7,942 bases of DNA from JBHHZJ01 sp046758005 (lineage in GTDB: Bacteria; Pseudomonadota; Alphaproteobacteria; Kiloniellales; J153), in the NCBI GenBank assembly GCA_046758005.1, contig JBHHZJ010000126.1, forward strand, positions 1 through 7,942, in the 5' to 3' direction. The position numbers were made by a program, and so were the translations under genes. Under the pieces are notes generated by a model. That model ran no database searches and had not been told where the DNA came from. It saw nothing but the letters and a program-made list of their open reading frames with translations. Below are positions 1 through 7,335 of this stretch, piece after piece (the stretch's first letter is position 1; each line of letters opens with the position of its first letter).

Positions 1-83
1 TGGGCGAGAAGGTGATCATCAACATCAAGACCTTCGCCGACGGCCACACCCCGCCGGACCGGGTGATCGAGACGATGTTCTGA
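1..83 (+). CDS. C-terminal end of an unrecognised protein (5' truncated by window edge)
   Basis: Reading codons from position 3 gives 26 residues ending in TGA at 81-83; the tail ends HTPPDRVIETMF. Codon choice is strongly GC-ending, as in the clear genes nearby, and the frame enters open from the left edge, so this is probably the real end of a plus-strand gene. I do not recognise the family from so short a tail. It is convergent with nth, about 100 bp away. The stop codon lies inside the first unit of a 14-bp tandem repeat. Confidence 0.55.
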   Translation, partial: GEKVIINIKTFADGHTPPDRVIETMF

Positions 84-118
84 GCTGTGGGTTCTGAGCC
101 CTGGGTTCTGAGCGCTGG
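77..118. repeat. Three tandem 14-bp repeats, consensus GTTCTGAGCNCTGG
   Basis: Units at 77-90, 91-104 and 105-118 share GTTCTGAGC and a terminal TGG and differ only at the two bases between (TG, CC, GC). Unit one includes the last two codons and the TGA of the upstream gene; the other two lie downstream of the stop. Replication slippage copying the gene's end outward would explain it. No function is evident. Confidence 0.8.
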
Positions 119-137
119 TCGATACCGCTCATTCATC

Positions 138-169
138 GAAGCCGGTCCCTGCGCGAGCGGACAGGCTTC
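138..169. terminator. Possible bidirectional terminator between convergent genes
   Basis: GAAGCC (138-143) pairs with GGCTTC (164-169). Inside it, after a 2x2 internal loop, TCC (146-148) pairs with GGA (159-161). It sits between the plus-strand gene ending at 83 and nth ending at 185, where a shared terminator would be expected. There is no U-tract on either side, so factor-independent termination is not shown. Confidence 0.3.
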
Positions 170-184
170 CATTCTGCGTGCGCC

Positions 185-901
185 TCATCCCCCGCGGGCG
201 TTGCGGGCCGCGCGGCCGGCCGCGGCGCGTTTCGGCGCCGCCTTGCGCGCACCGGGGGCGGGCGCCTCGAGCGTGGTCTTGGCCTTATAGGCGCACAGGT
301 CGCGGATGACGCACTTCGGGCAGTCGGGCTTGCGCGCCTTGCACACGTAACGCCCGTGCAGGATGAGCCAGTGGTGGGCGTGCGGCTTGCGGTGCGCCGG
401 CACGGCCTTCTCCAGCCGGCGTTCGACCTCGAGCGGCGTCTTGCCGGGCGCCAGGCCGGTGCGGTTGCAGACCCGGAAGATGTGCGTATCGACGGCGATG
501 GTCGGTTCGCCGAAGGCGACGTTGAGCACGACGTTCGCGGTCTTGCGTCCGACGCCGGGCAGGGCCTCGAGCGCGGCGCGGTCGCGCGGCACCGCACCGC
601 CGTGGCGCTCGACCAAGATGCGCGAGAGCGCGACGATGTTCTTGGCCTTGCTGTTGAACAGGCCGATGGTCTTGATGATCTCCTTCAGCCGCGCCTCGCC
701 GAGGGCGAGCATCTTGTCCGGCGCGTCGGCCAGCTTGAAGAGCGCGCGCGTGGCCTTGTTGACCCCGGCGTCGGTCGCCTGCGCGGAGAGCACGACGGCG
801 ACCAGCAGGGTGTAAGGGTTGATGTGCTCGAGTTCGCCCTTGGGGATGGGTATCGCGGCGGCCAGGCGGTCGAACAGCTCCGCGACGTCGGCTTTCTTCA
901 T
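185..901 (-). CDS. nth: Endonuclease III (DNA glycosylase/AP lyase)
   Basis: Base-excision repair enzyme that removes oxidised pyrimidines and cleaves the abasic site. I chose the ATG at 901 (238 aa) over a GTG at 910. From the ATG the key residues fall exactly at the E. coli numbers: catalytic Lys120 in the helix-hairpin-helix LPGVGRKTANVV, Asp138 in VDTHIFRVCNRT, and the [4Fe-4S] cysteines 187, 194, 197 and 203 in the pattern CX6CX2CX5C. LSAQATD near residue 40 is the conserved N-terminal segment. E. coli Nth has 211 residues; the excess here is a basic Ala/Lys/Arg tail from about residue 209, probably disordered. I see no strong Shine-Dalgarno. The gene is divergent from the DUF2244 gene, with 95 bp between starts. 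No alternative function is likely. Confidence 0.97.
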   Translation of the reverse strand: MKKADVAELFDRLAAAIPIPKGELEHINPYTLLVAVVLSAQATDAGVNKATRALFKLADAPDKMLALGEARLKEIIKTIGLFNSKAKNIVALSRILVERHGGAVPRDRAALEALPGVGRKTANVVLNVAFGEPTIAVDTHIFRVCNRTGLAPGKTPLEVERRLEKAVPAHRKPHAHHWLILHGRYVCKARKPDCPKCVIRDLCAYKAKTTLEAPAPGARKAAPKRAAAGRAARNARGG

Positions 902-961
902 GGCGGCCACTTTAGCGCCACGGGCCCCGCCGCGCCACGCCGCACCGGGCCGCGCGTCCGC

Positions 962-990
962 TTTACCCGAACACCGGCCGGCCCTATGAT
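962..990 (+). promoter_or_regulatory. Predicted sigma70-type promoter of the DUF2244 gene
   Basis: TTTACC (962-967), a 17-bp spacer, then TATGAT (985-990). The -10 box matches TATAAT at 5 of 6 positions and the -35 box matches TTGACA at 4 of 6, at the ideal spacing in otherwise very GC-rich DNA. Start of transcription would be expected near 996-998, on the ATG at 997, so the transcript may be leaderless. No Shine-Dalgarno precedes the ATG, which agrees. Confidence 0.5.
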
Positions 991-996
991 GCCGCC

Positions 997-1527
997 ATGA
1001 GGCGCCACGGCGACCCCGACGAACCCCTTTTCGACGCGCTTCTCACGCCGCACCGCAGCCTGAGCCCGCACGGTTTCGTCATCCTGATGGGCGGCGTGTG
1101 CGCGATCGGCTGCGCCACCAGCCTCGTCTTCTATCTGCTCGGCGCGTGGCCGGTGGTCGGTTTCCTCGGCCTCGACGTGGCGCTCATCTACCTCGCCTTC
1201 CGGATCAACTACCGGCGCGCCCGGACGTACGAGACGGTGCGCCTGACCCGCAAGGACTTGGTCGTGAAGCGGGTCGATCCGCGGGGCGAGGCGACGACCT
1301 GGATCTTCCAGCCGTACTGGCTGCAGGTGCTGATGGACGATCCGCCCCGGCCGGACAGCCAGCTCACCCTGCGCTCGCACGGGCGGAGCCTCGCGATCGG
1401 GCGTTTCCTGAGCGCCGAGGAGCGGCTCGACCTGGCCAGGGCCCTGCGCCGCGCGCTCGGGCAGGCCCGCGCGGCGGCGCGAGCGATCTGCGCGCCCTGT
1501 GTCCCCTCGGCGCCCGAACGGGCGTGA
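997..1527 (+). CDS. DUF2244 family small membrane protein
   Basis: A 176-residue protein of the DUF2244 family, which has no established function that I know of. Near the N-terminus it carries the family's PHRSLSPHGF segment (18-27), followed by two hydrophobic helices at about 26-48 and 51-70. These are likely to anchor it in the inner membrane as a short hairpin, leaving a cytosolic domain with a conserved-looking LRSHGRSLAIGRFLSAEER stretch (125-143). The last 20 or so residues are Ala/Arg-rich with two cysteines and look unconserved. The ATG at 997 is the only sensible start: the next Met (31) falls inside the first helix. It is a single-gene unit, divergent from nth and convergent with dapB. 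DUF2244 genes commonly neighbour nth in Alphaproteobacteria, as far as I recall. Confidence 0.85.
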   Translation: MRRHGDPDEPLFDALLTPHRSLSPHGFVILMGGVCAIGCATSLVFYLLGAWPVVGFLGLDVALIYLAFRINYRRARTYETVRLTRKDLVVKRVDPRGEATTWIFQPYWLQVLMDDPPRPDSQLTLRSHGRSLAIGRFLSAEERLDLARALRRALGQARAAARAICAPCVPSAPERA

Positions 1528-1551
1528 ACACCCGCGCCGCCGGGGCCCAGC

Positions 1552-1582
1552 GCACCCGGCGGGGCAATATCGGACCGGGTGC
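1552..1582. terminator. Stem-loop between convergent DUF2244 gene and dapB
   Basis: GCACCCGG (1552-1559) and CCGGGTGC (1575-1582) form a perfect 8-bp stem with a 15-nt loop. The stem starts two bases past the dapB stop codon and lies 24 bp past the DUF2244 stop, as expected for a shared bidirectional terminator. A U-tract is missing, so it could instead be a 3'-end stabiliser or pause site. Confidence 0.5.
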
Positions 1583-1584
1583 CC

Positions 1585-2394
1585 TCAGCTCAGCCCCAGC
1601 ACATCCCTCATGGAGTACAGCCCCGGGGGCTTGCCGCGCGCCCACAGGGCGGCCTTGACCGCGCCGCGGGCGAAGACCTCGCGGGTCGAGGCCTTGTGCG
1701 TGAACGCCACGCGCTCGCCCTCGCCGGCGAAGATCACCGTGTGATCGCCGGCCACGTCGCCGCCGCGCAAGGTGGCAAAGCCGATGTCGCCGCGCCGGCG
1801 CGCGCCGGTCACGCCGTCGCGCACCTTCTGCGCCACCGCCTCGAGCTCGACCTTGCGCCCGGCGGCGGCCGCGCGCCCGAGCGCGAGCGCCGTGCCCGAG
1901 GGCGCGTCCACCTTGTGGCGGTGATGCATCTCGAGGATCTCGATGTCGTAGTCGGGGTCGAGGATGGCGGCGGCCCGCTCAACGAGCGCGAGCAGCAGGT
2001 TGACCCCCAGGCTCATGTTCGGCGCCTGCACGACCGCGGTGTGCGCCGCCGCCCGCGCGATCGCGGCCTGCTGTTCTTCGCTCAGGCCCGTCGTGCCGAT
2101 GACGTGCGCGACCAGGCCCTGGGCGGCGAGTTCGGCGTGCGCGACGCTCGCCGCCGGGACGGTGAAGTCGATCACCGCGTCGGCCTTGGCGAACAACTCG
2201 AGAGGATCGGCCCCGACCGTCAGGCCGAGGGATCCCAGCCCGGCCAGTTCGCCCACGTCCTCGTCGAGCGCCGGGCTGCCCGGCGCCTCCGTCCCACCGA
2301 TGATCTCGCAGCCCTCCGCCGCGGCCACCGCACGCAGGACCATGCGCCCCATGCGCCCGGCGCACCCGACCACGCCGATCTTGTAAGCCTCCAT
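1585..2394 (-). CDS. dapB: 4-hydroxy-tetrahydrodipicolinate reductase
   Basis: Cytosolic enzyme of the diaminopimelate/lysine pathway. It reduces the DapA product with NAD(P)H to tetrahydrodipicolinate, feeding peptidoglycan and lysine synthesis. The 269-residue length is normal for the family. The Rossmann dinucleotide loop GCAGRMG is at 10-16, GTTG at 100-103, and the catalytic substrate-binding signature MHHRHKVDAPSGTAL at 156-170, with His157 as proton donor and Lys161 matching E. coli His159 and Lys163. The C-terminal segment KPPGLYSMRDVLGL is typical of alphaproteobacterial DapB. The ATG start has a good Shine-Dalgarno (GGGAGG, 6 nt ahead). It lies 130 bp downstream of dnaJ on the same strand, so it may be read through from the chaperone operon. 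I see no clear promoter of its own in that gap. Confidence 0.97.
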   Translation of the reverse strand: MEAYKIGVVGCAGRMGRMVLRAVAAAEGCEIIGGTEAPGSPALDEDVGELAGLGSLGLTVGADPLELFAKADAVIDFTVPAASVAHAELAAQGLVAHVIGTTGLSEEQQAAIARAAAHTAVVQAPNMSLGVNLLLALVERAAAILDPDYDIEILEMHHRHKVDAPSGTALALGRAAAAGRKVELEAVAQKVRDGVTGARRRGDIGFATLRGGDVAGDHTVIFAGEGERVAFTHKASTREVFARGAVKAALWARGKPPGLYSMRDVLGLS

Positions 2395-2524
2395 CGCCCG
2401 CCTCCCGGTTCGCCCGGCCGGTTTAGCACGGGCGCGCGGGCGTAGGCCAGAGACGGGTGTGGTGCGGGAATTGGGCCGCGCGCGGGTCAGGACTGGAGGT
2501 GGACGGTGCCGGGCCCGCGCCTCC

Positions 2525-3655
2525 CTATTCCGTCAGGTCCTCCCAGAATTCCTTCACCCGGGCGAAGAAGCCCTCGGATTCGGGGCTGGTCCTGCGGCCC
2601 TTGCCCGCGGCCTCGAACTCGCGCAACAGCTCCTGCTGGCGCTTGGTGAGATTGACCGGGGTCTCGACGTTGACCTCGACGTACATGTCGCCGCGGGCGT
2701 TGGAGCGCATCACCCGCATGCCTTTGCCCTTGAGGCGGAACTGGCGGCTGTTCTGGGTGCCCGCCGGGACGCTCAGGCGCGCCCGGCCGCCGTCGATCGT
2801 GGGCACCTCGATCGCGCCGCCGAGCGCGGCCGTGCTCATCGGGATGGGCACGCGACAGAAGATATCCGGGCCGTTGCGCTGGAACAGCCGGTGCGGCCGG
2901 ATCGACAGGAAGATGTAGAGGTCGCCAGGTGCGGCGCCGCGCACGCCCGCCTCGCCCTCGCCGGCCAGGCGGATGCGGGTGCCGTCCTCCACGCCCGCGG
3001 GGATGTTGACCTTTAGCGTCTTCTCCCTCTGCACGCGCCCCGCGCCGGCGCAGGCACGGCACGGGTCCTGGATCACCCGGCCGGCGCCGTGACAGGTGGG
3101 GCATGTGCGCTCGATCGTGAAGAAGCCCTGCTGGGCCCGGACGCGGCCGCGCCCGCGGCAGCTCGTGCAGGTGACGGGTGCGGAGCCCTTGGTTGCGCCG
3201 GTTCCGGCGCAGGCGTCGCAGGTGACGCTGGTCGGCACGCGGATCTGCGCGGTCTTGCCGGTGAAGGCCTCCTCCAGCGTGATCTCGAGGTTGTAGCGCA
3301 GGTCGGCGCCGCGCGTGGCCCCGCCGCTGCGCCCGCCCACGAACTCGCCGAACATCTCGTCGAATATGTCGGCGAATCCGGCGCCGAAGTTGAAGTCGAA
3401 GCCGCGCGGCCCGCGCGGGCCGGCGCCGTTGTCGAAGGCGGCGTGGCCGAAACGGTCGTAGGCGGCGCGTTTCTCGGCGTCCTTGAGGACGTCGTAGGCT
3501 TCGTTGACCTCCTTGAAGCGCTGTTCGGCCGTCTTGTCGCCCGGATTGCGGTCCGGGTGGTACTGCATGGCCAGCCTGCGGTAGGCCTTTTTCAGATCCT
3601 CCGCGTTGGCGTTGCGGGAAACGCCCAGAGTGTCGTAATAGTCCTGCTTGTTCAT
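2525..3655 (-). CDS. dnaJ: Chaperone protein DnaJ (Hsp40, type I)
   Basis: Co-chaperone that delivers unfolded protein to DnaK and stimulates its ATPase. All type I parts are present in 376 residues: J domain (about 5-70) with HPD at 33-35, a Gly/Phe-rich linker (about 72-110), four intact zinc-binding CXXCXGXG repeats at 146-153, 163-170, 185-192 and 199-206, and the C-terminal peptide-binding and dimerisation domains (about 210-345). The last 25 residues include a conserved-looking EGFFARVKEFWEDL end. It is encoded 116 bp after dnaK on the same strand, as in most proteobacterial dnaKJ operons. No Shine-Dalgarno is visible before the ATG. The start overlaps the TGA of a possible 14-codon leader frame as ATGA, which would allow translational coupling. 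Confidence 0.98.
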   Translation of the reverse strand: MNKQDYYDTLGVSRNANAEDLKKAYRRLAMQYHPDRNPGDKTAEQRFKEVNEAYDVLKDAEKRAAYDRFGHAAFDNGAGPRGPRGFDFNFGAGFADIFDEMFGEFVGGRSGGATRGADLRYNLEITLEEAFTGKTAQIRVPTSVTCDACAGTGATKGSAPVTCTSCRGRGRVRAQQGFFTIERTCPTCHGAGRVIQDPCRACAGAGRVQREKTLKVNIPAGVEDGTRIRLAGEGEAGVRGAAPGDLYIFLSIRPHRLFQRNGPDIFCRVPIPMSTAALGGAIEVPTIDGGRARLSVPAGTQNSRQFRLKGKGMRVMRSNARGDMYVEVNVETPVNLTKRQQELLREFEAAGKGRRTSPESEGFFARVKEFWEDLTE

Positions 3656-3685
3656 GCGACGTCGGCCCGCCGGCGCTCAGCGCGG

Positions 3686-3713
3686 GTCCGGCTCATGCCG
3701 ACGCGCGCCGGAC
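3686..3713 (-). other. Stem-loop in the dnaK-dnaJ intergenic RNA
   Basis: GTCCGGC (3686-3692) and GCCGGAC (3707-3713) form a perfect 7-bp stem with a 14-nt loop, between the dnaK stop and dnaJ start. In the dnaKJ message it could act as a processing, pause or stability element that sets DnaJ below DnaK. No U-tract follows and dnaJ has no obvious separate promoter, so full termination is unlikely. Confidence 0.35.
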
Positions 3714-3771
3714 GAGCCGTCGCCTGTCGTCCCTGCTCGCATCCGACACCCGCGCGTTGCGTGATGCGCCG

Positions 3772-5706
<1,935 letters not shown>

Positions 5707-5765
5707 TCTCCTCCTCGCTCGTTAGCAAACCGCTCGGGCGGCCTCATTGCCAAAGCACCGCCGCC

Positions 5766-5794
5766 GGTTCCCCACTGGGTGGAGTGACCGAACC
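5766..5794 (-). other. Stem-loop in the predicted dnaK 5' leader
   Basis: GGTTC (5766-5770) pairs with GAACC (5790-5794). Inside, CACT (5773-5776) pairs with AGTG (5783-5786), with a 2x3 internal loop and a 6-nt apical loop. If transcription starts near 5804 this hairpin forms close to the 5' end of the dnaK message. It does not involve the Shine-Dalgarno, so it looks more like a stability element than an RNA thermometer. Confidence 0.35.
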
Positions 5795-5809
5795 ATGACG
5801 CTTCTCGGG

Positions 5810-5839
5810 ATATATAAGCAAGGAGTCTCGGCCTACAAG
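5810..5839 (-). promoter_or_regulatory. Predicted RpoH (sigma32-type) heat-shock promoter of dnaKJ
   Basis: Read on the minus strand, CTTG (5839-5836), then 17 nt, then CTTATATAT (5818-5810). This fits the CTTG plus C-T-A-T-A-T-like -10 form described for alphaproteobacterial RpoH, and it stands out as the only AT-rich box in the gap. Transcription would start near 5804, giving a leader of about 97 nt to the dnaK ATG. The same boxes would be only a poor sigma70 promoter (TTGTAG, 16 bp, TATATA). No CIRCE operator (TTAGCACTC-N9-GAGTGCTAA) is present. Confidence 0.6.
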
Positions 5840-5963
5840 GTAACGGAACTTCGCCTTTTTCCCGTGCCGGAGCGGCCCGGCCGGTGCGCGCGGGCCTTGC
5901 TCGCCCGGCCCCCAGCGGTCAGAGTCGGGCCCCGAGCAACGCGTTTCCGCCCGGCCGGCGACC

Positions 5964-6230
5964 ATGCCCCGCGACCATCCGCCGCTGCCCGACGACGGCA
6001 TCTACCGCACCATCCTCTGGGTGACGGCGGGGACCGTCGTGGCCGGCGCGGGCCTCGCCATCGCGGGCGAGACGGTGTTCCAGGACGCCGCGCTCAGCCG
6101 CCTGGGCGCGATCGTCGCCCTGGTGGGAGGGGCGGTCTACGGTTTCTTCCGTTGGCTCGGCGCGCGCGAGGCCAAGCGCCGGACCGCTGCCGGGCGCTCC
6201 GCCGGCGAGGACGGCGGAGCGGACGCGTGA
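5964..6230 (+). CDS. Small two-helix membrane protein, unknown family
   Basis: An 88-residue protein that I do not recognise. Two hydrophobic segments (about 17-36 and 46-65) are joined by a short polar turn (GETVFQDAALSR), with a basic stretch AREAKRRT just after helix two and an acidic Gly/Ala tail. By the positive-inside rule both ends would face the cytosol. The start is an ATG with no clear Shine-Dalgarno, and no better in-frame start is visible. It is divergent from dnaK (257 bp between starts), and 30 bp separate its stop from the DUF1848 start, so the two probably form an operon. I see no convincing plus-strand promoter. The hydrophobic pattern in a good reading frame supports a real gene, but antisense shadow frames here are long, so some doubt remains. 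Confidence 0.6.
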   Translation: MPRDHPPLPDDGIYRTILWVTAGTVVAGAGLAIAGETVFQDAALSRLGAIVALVGGAVYGFFRWLGAREAKRRTAAGRSAGEDGGADA

Positions 6231-6260
6231 ACGCCCGCCCGCCTTCGCTCCGCTGAGCCC

Positions 6261-7181
6261 ATGATCGTCTCGGCCAGCTACCGCACCGACGTTCCCGCCT
6301 TTTACGCGGAATGGTTCCGGCGCCGCCTGGACGAGGGGTCCTGCCGCGTCGTCAACCCCTACGGCGGCCAGCCGTACGAGGTGCCGTTGACGGGCCCGGC
6401 CGTGGACGGCTTCGTCTTCTGGACCCGCAACATCGGGCCGTTCCGCGACACCCTGGCCGAGGTCGCGGCGCGCGGCCTCCCCTTCGTCGTGCAGTACACG
6501 GTCACGGGCTATCCCCGGGCGCTGGAGACATCCGTTTCGAATGCGGAACGATCCATCGCGCTGATCCGGGACTTGGCCGGCGCCTACGGCCCGCGCGCAG
6601 TGGTTTGGCGCTACGACCCGCTGCTCGCGACCTCGCTGACCCCGCCCGCCTGGCACCGCCGCACCTTTGCCCGGTTGGCGCGGGCGCTCGCCGGCGCGGT
6701 CGACGAGGTGGTGTTCTCCTTCGCCCAGATTTACGAGAAGACGCGGGCGAACCTGTCGCGCGCGGCCTTACGGCACGGCTTTACATGGGACGACCCGCCG
6801 GACGAGGCCAAGCGCGCGCTGCTGTCGGAGCTCGCCGGCCTGGCGGCGGATTTCGGCCTGACGCCTACGCTGTGCGCCCAGCCGCACCTCTTGGCGCCGG
6901 GACTCGAGCCGGCGCGCTGCATCGACGCCGCGCGGCTCGCCGAGGCGGCCGGGCATCCGATCGCGGCCCGCACCAAGGGCAACCGGCCCGGCTGCCTGTG
7001 CGCCGAGTCGCGCGACATCGGCGCCTACGACACGTGCCCGCACGGCTGCGTCTACTGCTACGCCGTGCGCCGGCCGGACCTCGCCAAACGCAACCACCGC
7101 CGCCACGATCCCGACCGGCCGTTCGTCGTGTCGCCGACCGCGTCCCGGGTACCTATCTCCAAGACTCTCGGTCGGGCGTGA
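6261..7181 (+). CDS. DUF1848 family protein with C-terminal CX3CX2C cluster motif
   Basis: A 306-residue protein of the DUF1848 family, which has no experimentally assigned function that I know of. Family marks, in order: ISASYRTD-like N-terminus (MIVSASYRTDVPAFYAEWF, 1-19), VNPYGGQPYEV (31-41), FVFWTRNIGPF (51-61), VQYTVTGY (77-84), VVWRYDP (114-120) and a cysteine-rich end. That end has Cys245 and Cys247 (CLCAESRDIGAYD), then Cys259, Cys263 and Cys266 as CPHGCVYCYA. CX3CX2C followed by an aromatic residue is the [4Fe-4S]/SAM motif of radical SAM enzymes, but here it is near the C-terminus. A likely reading is a cluster-binding TIM-barrel-like protein; substrate unknown. The final 20 residues after RHDPDRPFVVSP look unconserved. 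It is probably co-transcribed with the small membrane gene and convergent with grpE. No Shine-Dalgarno is visible at the ATG. Confidence 0.88.
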   Translation: MIVSASYRTDVPAFYAEWFRRRLDEGSCRVVNPYGGQPYEVPLTGPAVDGFVFWTRNIGPFRDTLAEVAARGLPFVVQYTVTGYPRALETSVSNAERSIALIRDLAGAYGPRAVVWRYDPLLATSLTPPAWHRRTFARLARALAGAVDEVVFSFAQIYEKTRANLSRAALRHGFTWDDPPDEAKRALLSELAGLAADFGLTPTLCAQPHLLAPGLEPARCIDAARLAEAAGHPIAARTKGNRPGCLCAESRDIGAYDTCPHGCVYCYAVRRPDLAKRNHRRHDPDRPFVVSPTASRVPISKTLGRA

Positions 7182-7213
7182 CCCGGCCATGCCGGACCGC
7201 CGGCGCACGGGAT

Positions 7214-7335
7214 GTATTTCATATTCCGGGGACAGTATACTTAATTCTTGCGTTTCGATTGTTCGGCAAGAGCGTGACAGAGCTCGGAATTAAGTATACT
7301 GTCCCCGCAATACCGAAATACCGTCCCCGAAATAC
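7214..7335. repeat. Palindromic REP/MITE-like element with perfect 20-bp inverted arms
   Basis: GGGGACAGTATACTTAATTC (7228-7247) is repeated in perfect inverted form at 7287-7306. The 39-nt centre holds two small hairpins: CTTGC/GCAAG (7247-7251, 7266-7270) and GAGC/GCTC (7270-7273, 7282-7285). Outside the arms, GTATTTC (7214-7220) is matched by GAAATAC at both 7315-7321 and 7329-7335. The tip GTCCCCGNAATAC occurs twice (7301-7313 and 7323-7335). The AT-rich core is unlike the surrounding DNA. Arms of this kind (GGGGACAGTATACTTAATT) are, from memory, common beside REP-associated Y1 transposase genes; no transposase is encoded here, so it would be a non-autonomous copy. It fills the convergent DUF1848/grpE gap and could also form a 3' transcript hairpin for either gene. 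Confidence 0.8.

Noticed and set aside
899..910. GTG at 910 as the nth start
   Set aside because: The ATG at 901 places the catalytic Lys, Asp and four cluster cysteines exactly at the E. coli residue numbers, and the GTG adds only three residues without a ribosome site.
1579..2445. A 288-codon plus-strand open frame opposite dapB
   Set aside because: Antisense shadow of an unmistakable DapB, rich in Arg, Gly, Ala and Asp with no motif.
2495..2524. GGAGG/CCTCC stem just after the dnaJ stop as a terminator
   Set aside because: Only 5 bp with a 20-nt loop and no U-tract; dapB follows on the same strand, so termination is not supported.
5722..5748. TTAGCAAAC upstream of dnaK as a CIRCE half-site
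   Set aside because: Only the first six bases match TTAGCACTC, and no GAGTGCTAA partner lies 9 bp further on.
5919..6656. A 245-codon minus-strand open frame opposite the small membrane gene and the start of DUF1848
   Set aside because: Low-complexity product. The opposite strand encodes a recognisable DUF1848 start, so this is a shadow frame. It does lower confidence somewhat in the 88-aa gene.
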